From positions 1-41,838 of the forward strand of contig MWBQ01000085.1 of the NCBI GenBank assembly GCA_002069605.1: a stretch of 41,838 nt of DNA, given 5' to 3'. The position numbers and the translations under genes are program-made. Within the stretch, counting starts at the first letter, position 1; the number at the start of each line of letters is the position of its first letter. The notes under the pieces were generated by a model. That model did no database searches, was not told the DNA's origin, and saw nothing but the letters and a program-made list of their open reading frames with translations. This document shows, in pieces, positions 25,319 through 34,267 of the stretch. Source of the DNA: Candidatus Atribacteria bacterium ADurb.Bin276. GTDB taxonomy: Bacteria; Atribacterota; Atribacteria; Atribacterales; Atribacteraceae.

Positions 25319-25981
25319 TTATTGATGAAGTTCAATCATCTCTCCGGTTTCCATATAATAAATCCGCTCTGTAATATTAGTGATATGATCCCCAATTCTT
25401 TCTAAATAACGGGCGATCATAAGAATCCAAATAGCCTGCCTGGTAACTGAAGGATCTTTTTCAATATAATTGACAACTTCCTCATGGACTGCTCGATACA
25501 GAGTATCAACTTTATCGTCATCCTCGACAACTTTTTGTACAACATTCAAATCTTTTTGAATAAAAGTTGCCGAGGTTTCTTCTAACATTTTTACTACGAT
25601 ATCAGCCATTTTTGGAACATCAATGAGTGGTTTAAAAAGTGGTTTATCGGCAAGACGAATGCTAAATTTGGCGATATCAATTGAATAATCACCTATTCTT
25701 TCTACGTCGGTAATGATCTTCATTACAGCGGCTATAACTCGTAAATCTTTGGCCACCGGCTGTTGGAGAGCAATCATTCTCAGACATTTGTCTTCTATCT
25801 TATAATTATATGAGTCGACGATGTCATCCAGCGAAATAACTTCTTTTGCCTTAGCTACATCTCTTTCTTGAAGCGATTCAATCGACATTTGTAACATCTT
25901 TTTAGCAGCCTGGGTCATATTTACCAGATCTTCCTGGACTTCTCTTAGTTGACGGGTAAAATGACCTCGAATTATCTCCAT
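25319..25981 (-). CDS. phoU: PhoU phosphate-signalling protein
   Basis: A 220-residue all-helical protein with two PhoU repeats. Each carries the conserved acidic metal-binding stretch: KIITDVERIGDYSIDIAK in the first and ARYLERIGDHITNITE in the second. It normally connects the Pst phosphate transporter with PhoR and also tempers phosphate uptake. No pst genes or PhoR/PhoB are in the window. AGGAGG lies 6 bases before the ATG, and a good promoter is about 140 bases upstream. Confidence 0.95.
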   Translation of the reverse strand: MEIIRGHFTRQLREVQEDLVNMTQAAKKMLQMSIESLQERDVAKAKEVISLDDIVDSYNYKIEDKCLRMIALQQPVAKDLRVIAAVMKIITDVERIGDYSIDIAKFSIRLADKPLFKPLIDVPKMADIVVKMLEETSATFIQKDLNVVQKVVEDDDKVDTLYRAVHEEVVNYIEKDPSVTRQAIWILMIARYLERIGDHITNITERIYYMETGEMIELHQ

Positions 25982-26116
25982 TAGTTCTCCTCCTGAAATA
26001 ATAATTTTCCACCATAGATCATCCCAGGTGCCTTATCTTATCAATCTCACCATCTCATCTCCTTCAGTTAAAAGCCAATTATAGATAGAGTAACTCATTT
26101 TAATAAGGTTATAAGC

Positions 26117-26145
26117 ATAATATACGTTTTAAGATATTTTTTCAA
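26117..26145 (-). promoter_or_regulatory. Predicted sigma70-type promoter for phoU
   Basis: On the minus strand TTGAAA (26140-26145), a 17-base spacer and TATTAT (26117-26122). It lies in the 241-base gap upstream of phoU, which has no other feature. No convincing Pho box repeat was seen. Confidence 0.5.
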
Positions 26146-26222
26146 TTCACCGCTTATCAATAGAAGGGAAAAAACCTAACAACACATTAAAACCAAAGAA
26201 TTCATCAATCATTCCAAGAAAT

Positions 26223-26702
26223 TTAAATTTCAATAAATTCGACTTCTTTATTCTTTAAATCACATACTGCAATCGAAGCTACCCCGGAGAGCAGACCACA
26301 ACTTTCCCCGGGATTTAGTAAAAATCGTCCTTTTTCTTCCTGTAACTTTTTTTCATGAGTATGACCAAATATTGAGAGGTCATATCTCCCTGATTGAAAA
26401 GCCAGTTCGGCAGGCTGATAATAATGAGAAACCCATATGCGATAGGCATTGAATTTTATCTCCTGATAATAGGAATGGATTAATCCCTTGGATTTCTGAA
26501 ATATTCCCACAACTTCTCCATCATTATTCCCCAATACTCCCCACCAAGGAATAGTGAGCTCAGATAATATAGCTACAGAAAAAGGAGCTACAAAATCACC
26601 TCCATGGATGATTCCATCAACTTTTTTTTCAGTGAAAATTTGAACTGCTTTTCGAATTTTCAACAAAGCATCGTGAGAATCAGAAAGTATACCTATTTTC
26701 AT
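26223..26702 (-). CDS. YfcE/MJ0936-family metallophosphoesterase
   Basis: A compact 159-residue calcineurin-fold phosphodiesterase. Metal ligands are visible as SDSHD (Asp8, His10), HGGDF (Asp36), GNND (59-61), SHYY and FGHTHE near the C-terminus. Such enzymes hydrolyse model phosphodiesters; the natural substrate is unknown. The ATG has AAGGGAG upstream. It is third in a group behind the adenosine-specific kinase and nitroreductase genes with an 18-base gap. Confidence 0.9.
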   Translation of the reverse strand: MKIGILSDSHDALLKIRKAVQIFTEKKVDGIIHGGDFVAPFSVAILSELTIPWWGVLGNNDGEVVGIFQKSKGLIHSYYQEIKFNAYRIWVSHYYQPAELAFQSGRYDLSIFGHTHEKKLQEEKGRFLLNPGESCGLLSGVASIAVCDLKNKEVEFIEI

Positions 26703-26720
26703 TGCCTTAGACTCCCTTGT

Positions 26721-27218
26721 TTAAAATGATTCCCAGTGTATAACTTCATTGAGCGGTCTTTTTGTCTGATTACTTGGAGATGTTTCCATAGGATAACCCA
26801 TGGAAATAAGACTCACCAACCGGCAATCTTTCGGTGCTCGTATTATTTCAAGAATCTTTTCGGCATAGGGTTTTTTATCTCCTGCGATCCAGCAGGTTCC
26901 CAAACCCAATGCATGAGCAGCATTTACAATGTTGGTGGTGGCTGCACAGCCATCCTCAAGATAATATTTTACATTTTTACATAGAACGATAATTGCCACC
27001 GGTGCATCTTTAATAAACTTTCCATAATCAGTTTCATCCGCAACCGCTTTTTTAATTTTAGGATCGGTTAAAACAATAAATTCCCAAGGCTGAATATTGA
27101 TCGCAGTTGGAGCTAAATGGGCACAATCTATGATGGTTTCAATTTTTTCTTTTTCAACTGGTCTGTTCAAGTAACGACGGATTGATCGTCTTGTTTTCAG
27201 TGCTTCTATAGTATCCAT
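26721..27218 (-). CDS. Nitroreductase-family flavoprotein
   Basis: A 165-residue FMN-dependent oxidoreductase fold. RRSIRRYLNRPV at the N-terminus holds the FMN phosphate-binding arginines. PTAINIQPWEFIVL and the GLGTCWIAG segment complete the site, and the C-terminal region has LISMGYPME. The electron acceptor is not predictable. AAAGGAG lies 8 bases before the ATG. It lies between the adenosine-specific kinase and phosphodiesterase genes in one transcription unit. Confidence 0.9.
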   Translation of the reverse strand: MDTIEALKTRRSIRRYLNRPVEKEKIETIIDCAHLAPTAINIQPWEFIVLTDPKIKKAVADETDYGKFIKDAPVAIIVLCKNVKYYLEDGCAATTNIVNAAHALGLGTCWIAGDKKPYAEKILEIIRAPKDCRLVSLISMGYPMETSPSNQTKRPLNEVIHWESF

Positions 27219-27247
27219 GCTTCCACTCCTTTCGTTTTTAGTATTTA

Positions 27248-27730
27248 TTATCGTTTATATCCAAATTTTCGAAGAAGTTCCTGACGTTCTATTTTATCTT
27301 TTTCACTTTCTACTCCTTTGGGTTGAAAACCATCAATTATCCCCATAATTCCACGACCCTGTTGAGATTGGGCTATGATCACCTCACAGGGATTCGCCGA
27401 GGCACAAAATATCCTACACACCTCAGGAACCATCTTCAAAGCATTTAAAATATTGATTGGATATCCGTCTTTTAAAAATAGAATGAAACTATGACCACAA
27501 CCCAATTTCAAAGCATTTTTTACTGCTAAATCGATAAGTTCAGCATCATTCCCCTCACAACGAATCAAACAGGGACCCGAAGCTTCACAAAAAGCCAAGC
27601 CGAATTTAATTGATGAAGAAGAACCAATAACTGCTTCATAGATATCTTCAACACTTTTAATAAAGTGAGTTTGACCTAATATAAAATTATGGAGTTTATC
27701 ATTTTCTATGGTTATCAATTCAATTTCCAA
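27248..27730 (-). CDS. Adenosine-specific kinase family protein
   Basis: A 160-residue protein of the family typified by Pyrobaculum PAE2307, which binds adenosine or AMP. Visible hallmarks are NFILGQTHFIKSVEDI, KFGLAFCEASG, GCGHSFILFLKDGYP, VCRIFCASANP and GRGIMGIIDGF. The family is mainly archaeal and found in thermophilic bacteria, and its physiological role is poorly defined. The start is TTG with GAAGGAGG 8 bases upstream. It is first in the group with the nitroreductase and phosphodiesterase genes. Confidence 0.88.
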   Translation of the reverse strand: MEIELITIENDKLHNFILGQTHFIKSVEDIYEAVIGSSSSIKFGLAFCEASGPCLIRCEGNDAELIDLAVKNALKLGCGHSFILFLKDGYPINILNALKMVPEVCRIFCASANPCEVIIAQSQQGRGIMGIIDGFQPKGVESEKDKIERQELLRKFGYKR

Positions 27731-27823
27731 CTTTTTTACCTCCTTCGTTTTCTTTTGGTTACTTGTTATGGAAATTTTATCTTTTGATTTTTTAATAGTT
27801 TTTAGCTTGTTTTATAAATTTTC

Positions 27824-27983
27824 AGATACGAGAAATCAAGCCCCTACAATAGATTTAAAAATGTAGGGGCCACAATGTATTGTACCCATTCTTTAATTAA
27901 TGTAGCGACATGCTGTGGCCTGTCGAATCTTGGTTTTTCATTCTCACCTGGTGTTGCTAAGTAGCATGAAGGTCTATCCCGAG
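27824..27983 (-). repeat. Long composite palindromic repeat, family A copy 3 (reverse)
   Basis: In reverse orientation it shows the 'caagcccctaca' hairpin arm, a cacaatgtattgt hairpin, a decayed CGACATG palindrome and a ggtctatcc end. It lies at the start of the 816-base gene-free stretch 27731-28546. Confidence 0.65.
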
Positions 27984-28050
27984 AACAACGGAATGATTTT
28001 TTATTGGTAAATCATGTTGAGCAACTAACCAGGATCTCATTCCAGGCCTT

Positions 28051-28497
28051 CACCCTCATCCTCACCTTCTCCCATCAAGGGAGAAGGAACCATTTAATCC
28101 TTTTATTTATTTTTTCCTCGCCCCTTTGTGGGAGAGGGTCAGAGTGAGGGGTTAACTCATTTTCATCTTCATCTGGTGCCGCTTTCGCGGCGGGGAGGGT
28201 GCCTTTTGGTTTTCCTCTATATCCTGAGAAAATTATACAGAAAATGAATAAAAAAATGAGATTCTCACGTCGCATAATACACTCCTCAGAATGACGGAGT
28301 GGGTGGATGAGATTGCCACGTCGCCCAACCAAAGATCGGTTGAGCTCCTCGCAATGATGGATTTAGATTCCTTCTCCCTTGATGGGAGAAGGTCAACAGT
28401 AATATTAGGAATAGATAGCCGAAAATTAAAGATAAATGTACTTTTTCCTCAACTTTCAAGCTATTCTTAGCGTAAGATGGGAATTATGATATAGTCT
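28051..28497. repeat. Mosaic of repeat families D, C, E and a truncated MITE copy
   Basis: In order: family D hairpins at 28051-28089 and 28116-28156, a reversed family C hairpin at 28173-28203, reversed family E copies at 28256-28297 and 28307-28359, and another D hairpin at 28371-28393. A diverged right half of the MITE-like element follows at 28397-28497. Open frames here are by-products of the repeats. No gene is supported. Confidence 0.6.
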
Positions 28498-28546
28498 AAA
28501 TGACGTTTTAAAAAGTTAATCCCTAAGGTTCATTCCGATCTTCTTT

Positions 28547-31180
28547 TTATTGATGACGATTTCTATCCCAGAGCTTCCAAATTTCGTAAGCAAAAAATGA
28601 AATAAAAGAAAAGACTATAGTATACATCCATTCTAATCCATTCAGTGGAACATTAGAGAAAACTTGAGCAGCAGAAGGAACTATTACTGTAATCAACACA
28701 ATTGCTGCCGATAATAATGCAGCTTCAATAAGATAAAGATTTGATCGGAGATTAATTTGCCAAAAATTTCTTTTTTCTGATCGAAAACTATAAGCTCGAA
28801 GCAGCTCTGAAAACGCCAGAGTAACAAAAGCCATGGTTCGGCCGGTTTCAATCCCACCGATCCTTGTACCAGCAACAAAAGCAATGATAACTGAGATAGC
28901 TATAAACACCGAATTAAAGAGGATTATTTTCATGGATTGGGGATTGAGAATTCCTTCTTTGGGATTACGAGGCCTTCTCATCATAATATCTGGTTCAGGG
29001 CTATCAACTCCTAAAGCCATAGCTGGCAATCCATCGGTTACTAAATTAATAAGTAATATTTGAACTGGGACCAGAGGACGGTGAAGACCGATTAATATCG
29101 GTATAAAAATTGCAAAGATTTCACCGATATTACAAGCCAAGAGATACATGACGAATTTCCTGATATTATCAAAAATGACTCGCCCTTCTTCAATCGCTTT
29201 AACGATAGTAGCAAAATTATCATCCATTAAAACGACATCGGCTACTTCCTTGGCAACATCGGTTCCGGTGATTCCCATGGCTACACCAATATCAGCTTTT
29301 TTCAAAGCCGGTGCATCATTTACTCCATCACCGGTCATTGCCACTACTTCCTGGTTTTTTTGAAGAGCCTCAACGATGTTTAATTTTTGTTCTGGCCAAA
29401 CCCGAGCAAATACTCGAAGATGTTTGATCTTTTCCATTAAGGTCTCTTGAGAAAGCTTTTCCATTTCTTGTCCGGTGATGGCTTCGTCCCCAGATTGCAC
29501 CAGTCCCAAATCTTGAGCAATGGTTCTTGCTGTAAGTAGATTATCGCCGGTGATCATAATAGTTTCAATTCCCGCACTATTGGCTTCTTCTAAAGCTTGT
29601 TTTACTTCTGGTCGAGGAGGATCTATCATACCAACTAATCCATGGAAATTCAGATCATTTTCATCTTCCTGGCTAATTTTCTTTTGATCCGGTATCTCTT
29701 TATCAGCAAAAGCCAATACGCGTAAGGCCTTCCCGGCCATTTCTTCAATGGTGTTAAGTATGAATAGTCGATCCTTTTCGCCAAGGGGAAGTATTTGACC
29801 TCCTGATTGATAAGAGTTGCAACGGGTAATTAAAATGTCAGGGGCGCCCTTCACTAAAATTTTCCTTTTCCCATTGAGTTCATGCAAAGTTGACATCATT
29901 TTCCGTTTCGAATCAAAAGGGACTTCATCTAAACGGGGAAAATCTTGTCGAATCTTCTTCACTGAATAACCATTTTTTTCTGCTAATTCGATTAATGCCA
30001 ATTCAGTGGGATCACCAAAGCGTTGCACTTTGCCATTATTATTAGCTATTGAACTATCATTACAAAGAACTCCAATTTGGATGAGAGCCTCACTGGGCAT
30101 AAAGATCCGTGATTGGACCTCTTCCCCTTCTTCATTCATTTGAAAAACTTCCTGAACAGTCATCTGGTTCTGTGTCAAAGTTCCGGTTTTATCAGTACAA
30201 ATCACCGTAGCACTTCCCAGGGTTTCAACAGCAGGTAGTTTGCGAACGATAGCATTGTGTTGGCTCATTCGGGTGACTCCTAAGGCAAGAACAATGGTTA
30301 CTATGGCTGGAAGTCCTTCTGGGATAGCGGCCACTGCTAAACTAACTGCTGTCATAAACATGTCAAAAATTTGCTCGCCTCGGATGATTCCAACCACAAA
30401 AACTACTCCACAAACAATTAAAGTTAAATATCCTAACAGCTTGCCCAAACCGGCCAATCGCTTCTGGAGGGGGGTGACAACTTCTTCTTCTTTCTCCAAT
30501 AATTGGGCAATTTTTCCTATTTCCCGATTTATACCGGTTTCAGTAACTACCCCCTTGGCTCGACCATAAGCAACAATAGTTCCTGAATAGGCCATATTAA
30601 GGCGATCGGAGATGGGTAAGTTTTCAGCCATTGAATCAGTTATTTTTTCGACTGGCACTGACTCGCCAGTTAGGCTCGCTTCATCGATACGCAGATTATA
30701 GACTTCAATGAGACGTAAATCTGCCGGCACGTAATCTCCTTCGTGGAGGAGAATAACATCACCAGGAACCAATTCTTCTGAAGAAATTTTCTGTAATAAT
30801 CCATCGCGAATAACTTCACACTCGGGTACCGACATCTTTTTTAAGGCATCCAGCGCCTTGCTAGCTTTTCTTTCTTGGCTAACTCCTAAAACTGCATTAA
30901 TGATTAAAATAGCGATGATAACTGTGGCATCGGTGGTTTCTCCCAACAAACCTGAAATGGCAGCGGCAGCAACTAAGATGAGAATCAAGAAATCTTTAAA
31001 TTGGTCGATAAACATACCTAAAATGGTTTTTCTTTTTCCGGTAGGAAGAACATTCCGTCCTTTATCAGCAAGTCTTTGTTTTGCTTCTTCTCCTTTTATG
31101 CCTTTTTCTAAGTCGGTTTCCAGTTGCTGTATGACTTCTTGAGATGAAAGGGCATGCCAGATCATTCCTTTTTGATCCAC
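28547..31180 (-). CDS. Calcium-transporting P-type ATPase (type II)
   Basis: An 877-residue P-type ATPase that exports Ca2+ by ATP hydrolysis. TGES is at 171-174, the phosphorylated Asp330 is in CTDKTGTLT, the nucleotide-binding KGAPDIL is near 444, and the hinge is TGDGVNDAPA at about 616-625. Calcium ligands known from SERCA are kept: AAIPEGLP in M4 (Glu288), CNIGEI in M5 and NLVTDGLPA in M6. This supports Ca2+ over H+ or Na+. Translation starts at GTG 31180 with GGAGGAGG 7 bases upstream, inside the end of the ParB-like gene (19-base overlap). It is the last gene of the ccdA group. Confidence 0.93.
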   Translation of the reverse strand: MDQKGMIWHALSSQEVIQQLETDLEKGIKGEEAKQRLADKGRNVLPTGKRKTILGMFIDQFKDFLILILVAAAAISGLLGETTDATVIIAILIINAVLGVSQERKASKALDALKKMSVPECEVIRDGLLQKISSEELVPGDVILLHEGDYVPADLRLIEVYNLRIDEASLTGESVPVEKITDSMAENLPISDRLNMAYSGTIVAYGRAKGVVTETGINREIGKIAQLLEKEEEVVTPLQKRLAGLGKLLGYLTLIVCGVVFVVGIIRGEQIFDMFMTAVSLAVAAIPEGLPAIVTIVLALGVTRMSQHNAIVRKLPAVETLGSATVICTDKTGTLTQNQMTVQEVFQMNEEGEEVQSRIFMPSEALIQIGVLCNDSSIANNNGKVQRFGDPTELALIELAEKNGYSVKKIRQDFPRLDEVPFDSKRKMMSTLHELNGKRKILVKGAPDILITRCNSYQSGGQILPLGEKDRLFILNTIEEMAGKALRVLAFADKEIPDQKKISQEDENDLNFHGLVGMIDPPRPEVKQALEEANSAGIETIMITGDNLLTARTIAQDLGLVQSGDEAITGQEMEKLSQETLMEKIKHLRVFARVWPEQKLNIVEALQKNQEVVAMTGDGVNDAPALKKADIGVAMGITGTDVAKEVADVVLMDDNFATIVKAIEEGRVIFDNIRKFVMYLLACNIGEIFAIFIPILIGLHRPLVPVQILLINLVTDGLPAMALGVDSPEPDIMMRRPRNPKEGILNPQSMKIILFNSVFIAISVIIAFVAGTRIGGIETGRTMAFVTLAFSELLRAYSFRSEKRNFWQINLRSNLYLIEAALLSAAIVLITVIVPSAAQVFSNVPLNGLEWMYTIVFSFISFFAYEIWKLWDRNRHQ

Positions 31181-31968
31181 GGTAAAACCTCCTCCAATAA
31201 ACCCTCGAACTTTTCTATCAAGGTTTTCTTCTCCTCAGGTTCCTCTTTTCCAAGAATTTCTTCAATAAATCCTTGCATAGCATTGTCAAAGCCGATATCA
31301 TAACCCTCTTTTTGACTTTTGTACCATTTATAATCAAGAATAAAGCAAAAAATATCTCCTAAAGTTTTCCCTTGATATACATCCTCTAAACCCTTTTCTA
31401 CAATACATTGAACCGCGGGAGTATAGACTGAAAGAAACCAGTTTAAAGCAGCTTCCTTTATATCAACTTTTCTTTTAAGAAATAATTCCATTTGGTGAGC
31501 ATAGTCATTGATATAATTGAAAAAAGTATCATAATGACGGTGTTCAGTTAAATCGATTCCCTTTAATCCGGTTAAGTTTTCAAATTCAATTCTCTTTTTT
31601 CGAAGGGTCCGACTTTCTTTTCTTTCGCTGGGAAAAAACTCGATTACCTCAGCATCGATGAATTCTATTCCCAGTTCTTTAGCAATTGCCACTCGATGGT
31701 TTCCATCTAAAACATAATACTCGTTGCCAACTTTATAAACAATAATTGGAGGAACAACATCACCTTTTTCCATAATTTTCCTTAACCGATAGTAGCGAAC
31801 ATCAGGATTTTTTAGTCTAAAACCACTCAAAAGGTCTTGCACTCGACCTACACTTCCTACAATATTCTTTACCTTAATAGCGTGAATTCCTCGATAGGCT
31901 CGGTTAGATAAATTTAATTTTTTTGAGACAACTCCAAACCCTTTAACTGGTTGAGACTTTCTTGCCAT
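31162..31968 (-). CDS. ParB/sulfiredoxin-fold domain protein with helical C-terminal region
   Basis: A 268-residue protein. Residues 30-115 resemble the ParB N-terminal nuclease-like fold: VPPIIVYKVGNEYYVLDGN followed by HRVAIAKELG (88-100), the usual nucleotide/phosphate site. There is no obvious helix-turn-helix, so it is not a chromosome partition ParB. Residues 120-268 are helical and charged, unrecognised. Some proteins of this fold act as CTPases or serine kinases. The start was set at ATG 31968. An in-frame TTG 12 bases upstream overlaps the GAGGGAG site. It lies between ccdA and the calcium ATPase gene, overlapping the latter. Confidence 0.72.
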   Translation of the reverse strand: MARKSQPVKGFGVVSKKLNLSNRAYRGIHAIKVKNIVGSVGRVQDLLSGFRLKNPDVRYYRLRKIMEKGDVVPPIIVYKVGNEYYVLDGNHRVAIAKELGIEFIDAEVIEFFPSERKESRTLRKKRIEFENLTGLKGIDLTEHRHYDTFFNYINDYAHQMELFLKRKVDIKEAALNWFLSVYTPAVQCIVEKGLEDVYQGKTLGDIFCFILDYKWYKSQKEGYDIGFDNAMQGFIEEILGKEEPEEKKTLIEKFEGLLEEVLPWIKKE

Positions 31969-31989
31969 AAACTCCCTCAATTCTTTCTG

Positions 31990-32712
31990 TTATTGATTCA
32001 AAAACCAGCTTTCACCGGGAACTATATTCTCCAATCCCAGGAAAGCGATGAAAGCATTCATTTGATCAAACATTAATATAATTCCCAAAAAAATCAGTAA
32101 AATTCCGCTAATTATTTCAATGATATGGCCTCTTTTTTGAAGCGTCCGAAGAACACTCATCATATATCCCCAACCTAAACCCAATAAAATAAAAGGTATG
32201 GCTAATCCAAGGGCATAAAAAGATAAATAAATACCTCCCTGTAATACGTTCCCTAAAGTTGATACATAGAGAAGAATCGAGCCTAAGATGGGACCAACAC
32301 AAGGTGTCCATCCTAATCCGAAAGTAACCCCCAATATCAAGCTTCTCATCTTTGCCCAGGTTTTTTTAGGTTGGATTCTCTTTTCGGCGTAAAACATCTT
32401 AATTTTTAAAATTCCCAAAATTTGTAAACCAAAAATTATAATGATAAACCCAGCTATCCGGTTAAACCATACTTTATATTTCATCAAAAATGTTCCTAAA
32501 AAAGAAGCTCCGACGCCCATGAATATAAAAACCATAGAAAATCCAACCACAAAAAGAATGGTGTGGAGAAAAACTTTCTTTCGTTCTTTTTCCAGTGATT
32601 CAACCCCACTGATATAACTCACATAAGCTGGAGCTATACCTAAAACACAAGGAGACAAAAAGGATAGTAAACCAGCCAAAAAACTTACTAATCCATTTAT
32701 TTGAATATCCAT
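31990..32712 (-). CDS. ccdA: CcdA/DsbD-family thiol-disulfide transmembrane transporter
   Basis: Moves reducing equivalents across the membrane for cytochrome c maturation or other extracytoplasmic thiol proteins. The 240-residue protein has six TM segments. The two redox cysteines sit in symmetric positions: Cys22 in SPCVLGIAP and Cys138 in GWTPCVGPIL. No thioredoxin-like partner or cytochrome gene is adjacent. AAGGTG lies about 9 bases before the ATG. It is the first gene of the group with the ParB-like and Ca2+ ATPase genes. Confidence 0.92.
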   Translation of the reverse strand: MDIQINGLVSFLAGLLSFLSPCVLGIAPAYVSYISGVESLEKERKKVFLHTILFVVGFSMVFIFMGVGASFLGTFLMKYKVWFNRIAGFIIIIFGLQILGILKIKMFYAEKRIQPKKTWAKMRSLILGVTFGLGWTPCVGPILGSILLYVSTLGNVLQGGIYLSFYALGLAIPFILLGLGWGYMMSVLRTLQKRGHIIEIISGILLIFLGIILMFDQMNAFIAFLGLENIVPGESWFLNQ

Positions 32713-32767
32713 ATATGCACCTTCACTTCCAATAGCTTTCCGAATAAGGTTGATGATGTTTATTACT

Positions 32768-32776
32768 ATTATAACA
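32768..32776 (-). promoter_or_regulatory. Predicted extended -10 promoter for ccdA
   Basis: On the minus strand TGT is followed by a perfect TATAAT, about 55 bases upstream of ccdA. No clear -35 box. It lies in the divergent gap to paaK. Confidence 0.42.
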
Positions 32777-32940
32777 AAGCTTTTTCGTAAAAATATGAAT
32801 GTTCCATGGTAAATTTAAACCTGAGTGTGATATAAATACTATGAGTTTTAATTTTTTAGTTTTTTAGTTATTGTAGGAAATGATTTCTTCCAATTGATCA
32901 TTATGAGCATTTGAAGAAAGAAAAAAGAAGGTGATATCAA

Positions 32941-34239
32941 TTGTATTGGGAAAAGGAGATCGAAACATTGGATCGAGATCAATTGGTCCAACTGCAATCA
33001 AAACGGTTGCAAGAAACCATGCAGCGGGCAGCAAAAACATCCTATTATAAGAAATTGTTCACACAAAATCATATTCAACCGGAAAAAATATTAACCACCA
33101 AGGATCTGCAAAACATCCCTCCTACGTCCAAAGAAGACTTGCGGAGTGGGTTTCCTTATGGTTTTTTAGCCAAACCACTGGAAGAAGTGGTTCGTCTTCA
33201 CTCGTCATCTGGAACGACCGGTGTTCCAACTGTTATTTATCATACTGCTGCTGATATTGACTCTTGGTCAAATTTGGTGGCACGTTCACTCTATGGGGTG
33301 GGGGTCCGGAAGAATGATATATTTCAAAATATGATGAGCTATGGCCTTTTTACTGGAGGTCTTGGCATGCATTATGGAGCTGAAAAAATCGGTACCTTGG
33401 TGATACCGATTGCAGCAGGAAACAGTAAACGTCAAATCTGGTTTCTTAAAAACTTTCAAACGACAGTGACACATATTATTCCGAGCTATGCCCTCCTGCT
33501 TTCCAACCTGATTAAAAGTGAAGGCTTAGATTCGTCTCGAGATTTAAACTTGAAGATCATGCTGATTGGAGCTGAGCCCCACAGCGAAGAAACCCGTCAC
33601 CGAATCGAGGAGCTTTATCAAGCAAAAGCATTCAATTCCTATGGTTTATCCGAAATGAATGGTCCTGGAGTCGCCTTTGAATGCGCCTATCAGACTGGAT
33701 TACACGTTTGGGAAGACGCTTATTTTTTAGAAATTGTTAATCCAAAAACACTCGAGCCATGCCCAGCTGGCGAACTGGGTGAAATGGTTCTCACTACTCT
33801 TTGCCGACAAGCAACTCCTATACTCCGTTACCGTACTAAAGATTTGGCTTATTGGATCGATGAACCATGTCCTTGTGGGAGAACCCATTACCGGATATCT
33901 CGAATTCAAGGACGGACTGATGACATGTTTATTTACCACGGAGTAAACATTTTCCCGATACAAATCGATAAAGTATTGATGAACAATCCTGAAGTTGGTT
34001 CAAACTATCTCATCACCTTAGAGAGAAAAGACCTTCGCGATACGATGAAAATCGAAATAGAAATTAAACCCGAACTCTTTATTGGTGACCTTCCCAAGCT
34101 GGAAAGGTTGAGAGAACGCATTCAGGCAGAAATTCGTTCAGAAACATTAGTCACTCCAGAAATCGTCTTAGTTGAACCAGGGACCCTTCCCACAACTGAG
34201 GGAAAAGCCGTGCGGGTGATTGATAAACGACAATTATAA
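32941..34239 (+). CDS. paaK: Phenylacetate-CoA ligase-family protein
   Basis: An adenylate-forming acyl-CoA ligase of 432 residues, normal for PaaK. The AMP-binding loop is SSSGTTGVPT (88-97). SYGLSEMNGPGVAFEC and the hinge-region YRTKDLAYW are typical of the family, as are CPCGRTHYRISRIQGRTDDMF (read in parts) and GVNIFPIQI. It likely activates an aryl acid such as phenylacetate or indoleacetate made from aromatic amino acids; anaerobes often carry it with 2-oxoacid ferredoxin oxidoreductases. The start is TTG, preceded by GAAGGTGAT. The ACT-domain gene follows 28 bases later. Confidence 0.92.
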   Translation: MYWEKEIETLDRDQLVQLQSKRLQETMQRAAKTSYYKKLFTQNHIQPEKILTTKDLQNIPPTSKEDLRSGFPYGFLAKPLEEVVRLHSSSGTTGVPTVIYHTAADIDSWSNLVARSLYGVGVRKNDIFQNMMSYGLFTGGLGMHYGAEKIGTLVIPIAAGNSKRQIWFLKNFQTTVTHIIPSYALLLSNLIKSEGLDSSRDLNLKIMLIGAEPHSEETRHRIEELYQAKAFNSYGLSEMNGPGVAFECAYQTGLHVWEDAYFLEIVNPKTLEPCPAGELGEMVLTTLCRQATPILRYRTKDLAYWIDEPCPCGRTHYRISRIQGRTDDMFIYHGVNIFPIQIDKVLMNNPEVGSNYLITLERKDLRDTMKIEIEIKPELFIGDLPKLERLRERIQAEIRSETLVTPEIVLVEPGTLPTTEGKAVRVIDKRQL

Positions 34240-34267
34240 CTTATCTTGAAAGGAGTGCGCACACAAT

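Noticed and set aside
28075-28332. Open frame of 85 codons on the minus strand
   Set aside because: It lies entirely within repeat families D, C and E and is a by-product of them.
31162-31968. Chromosome partition protein ParB
   Set aside because: No helix-turn-helix, no parA neighbour and no parS-like sites; only the N-terminal fold is similar.
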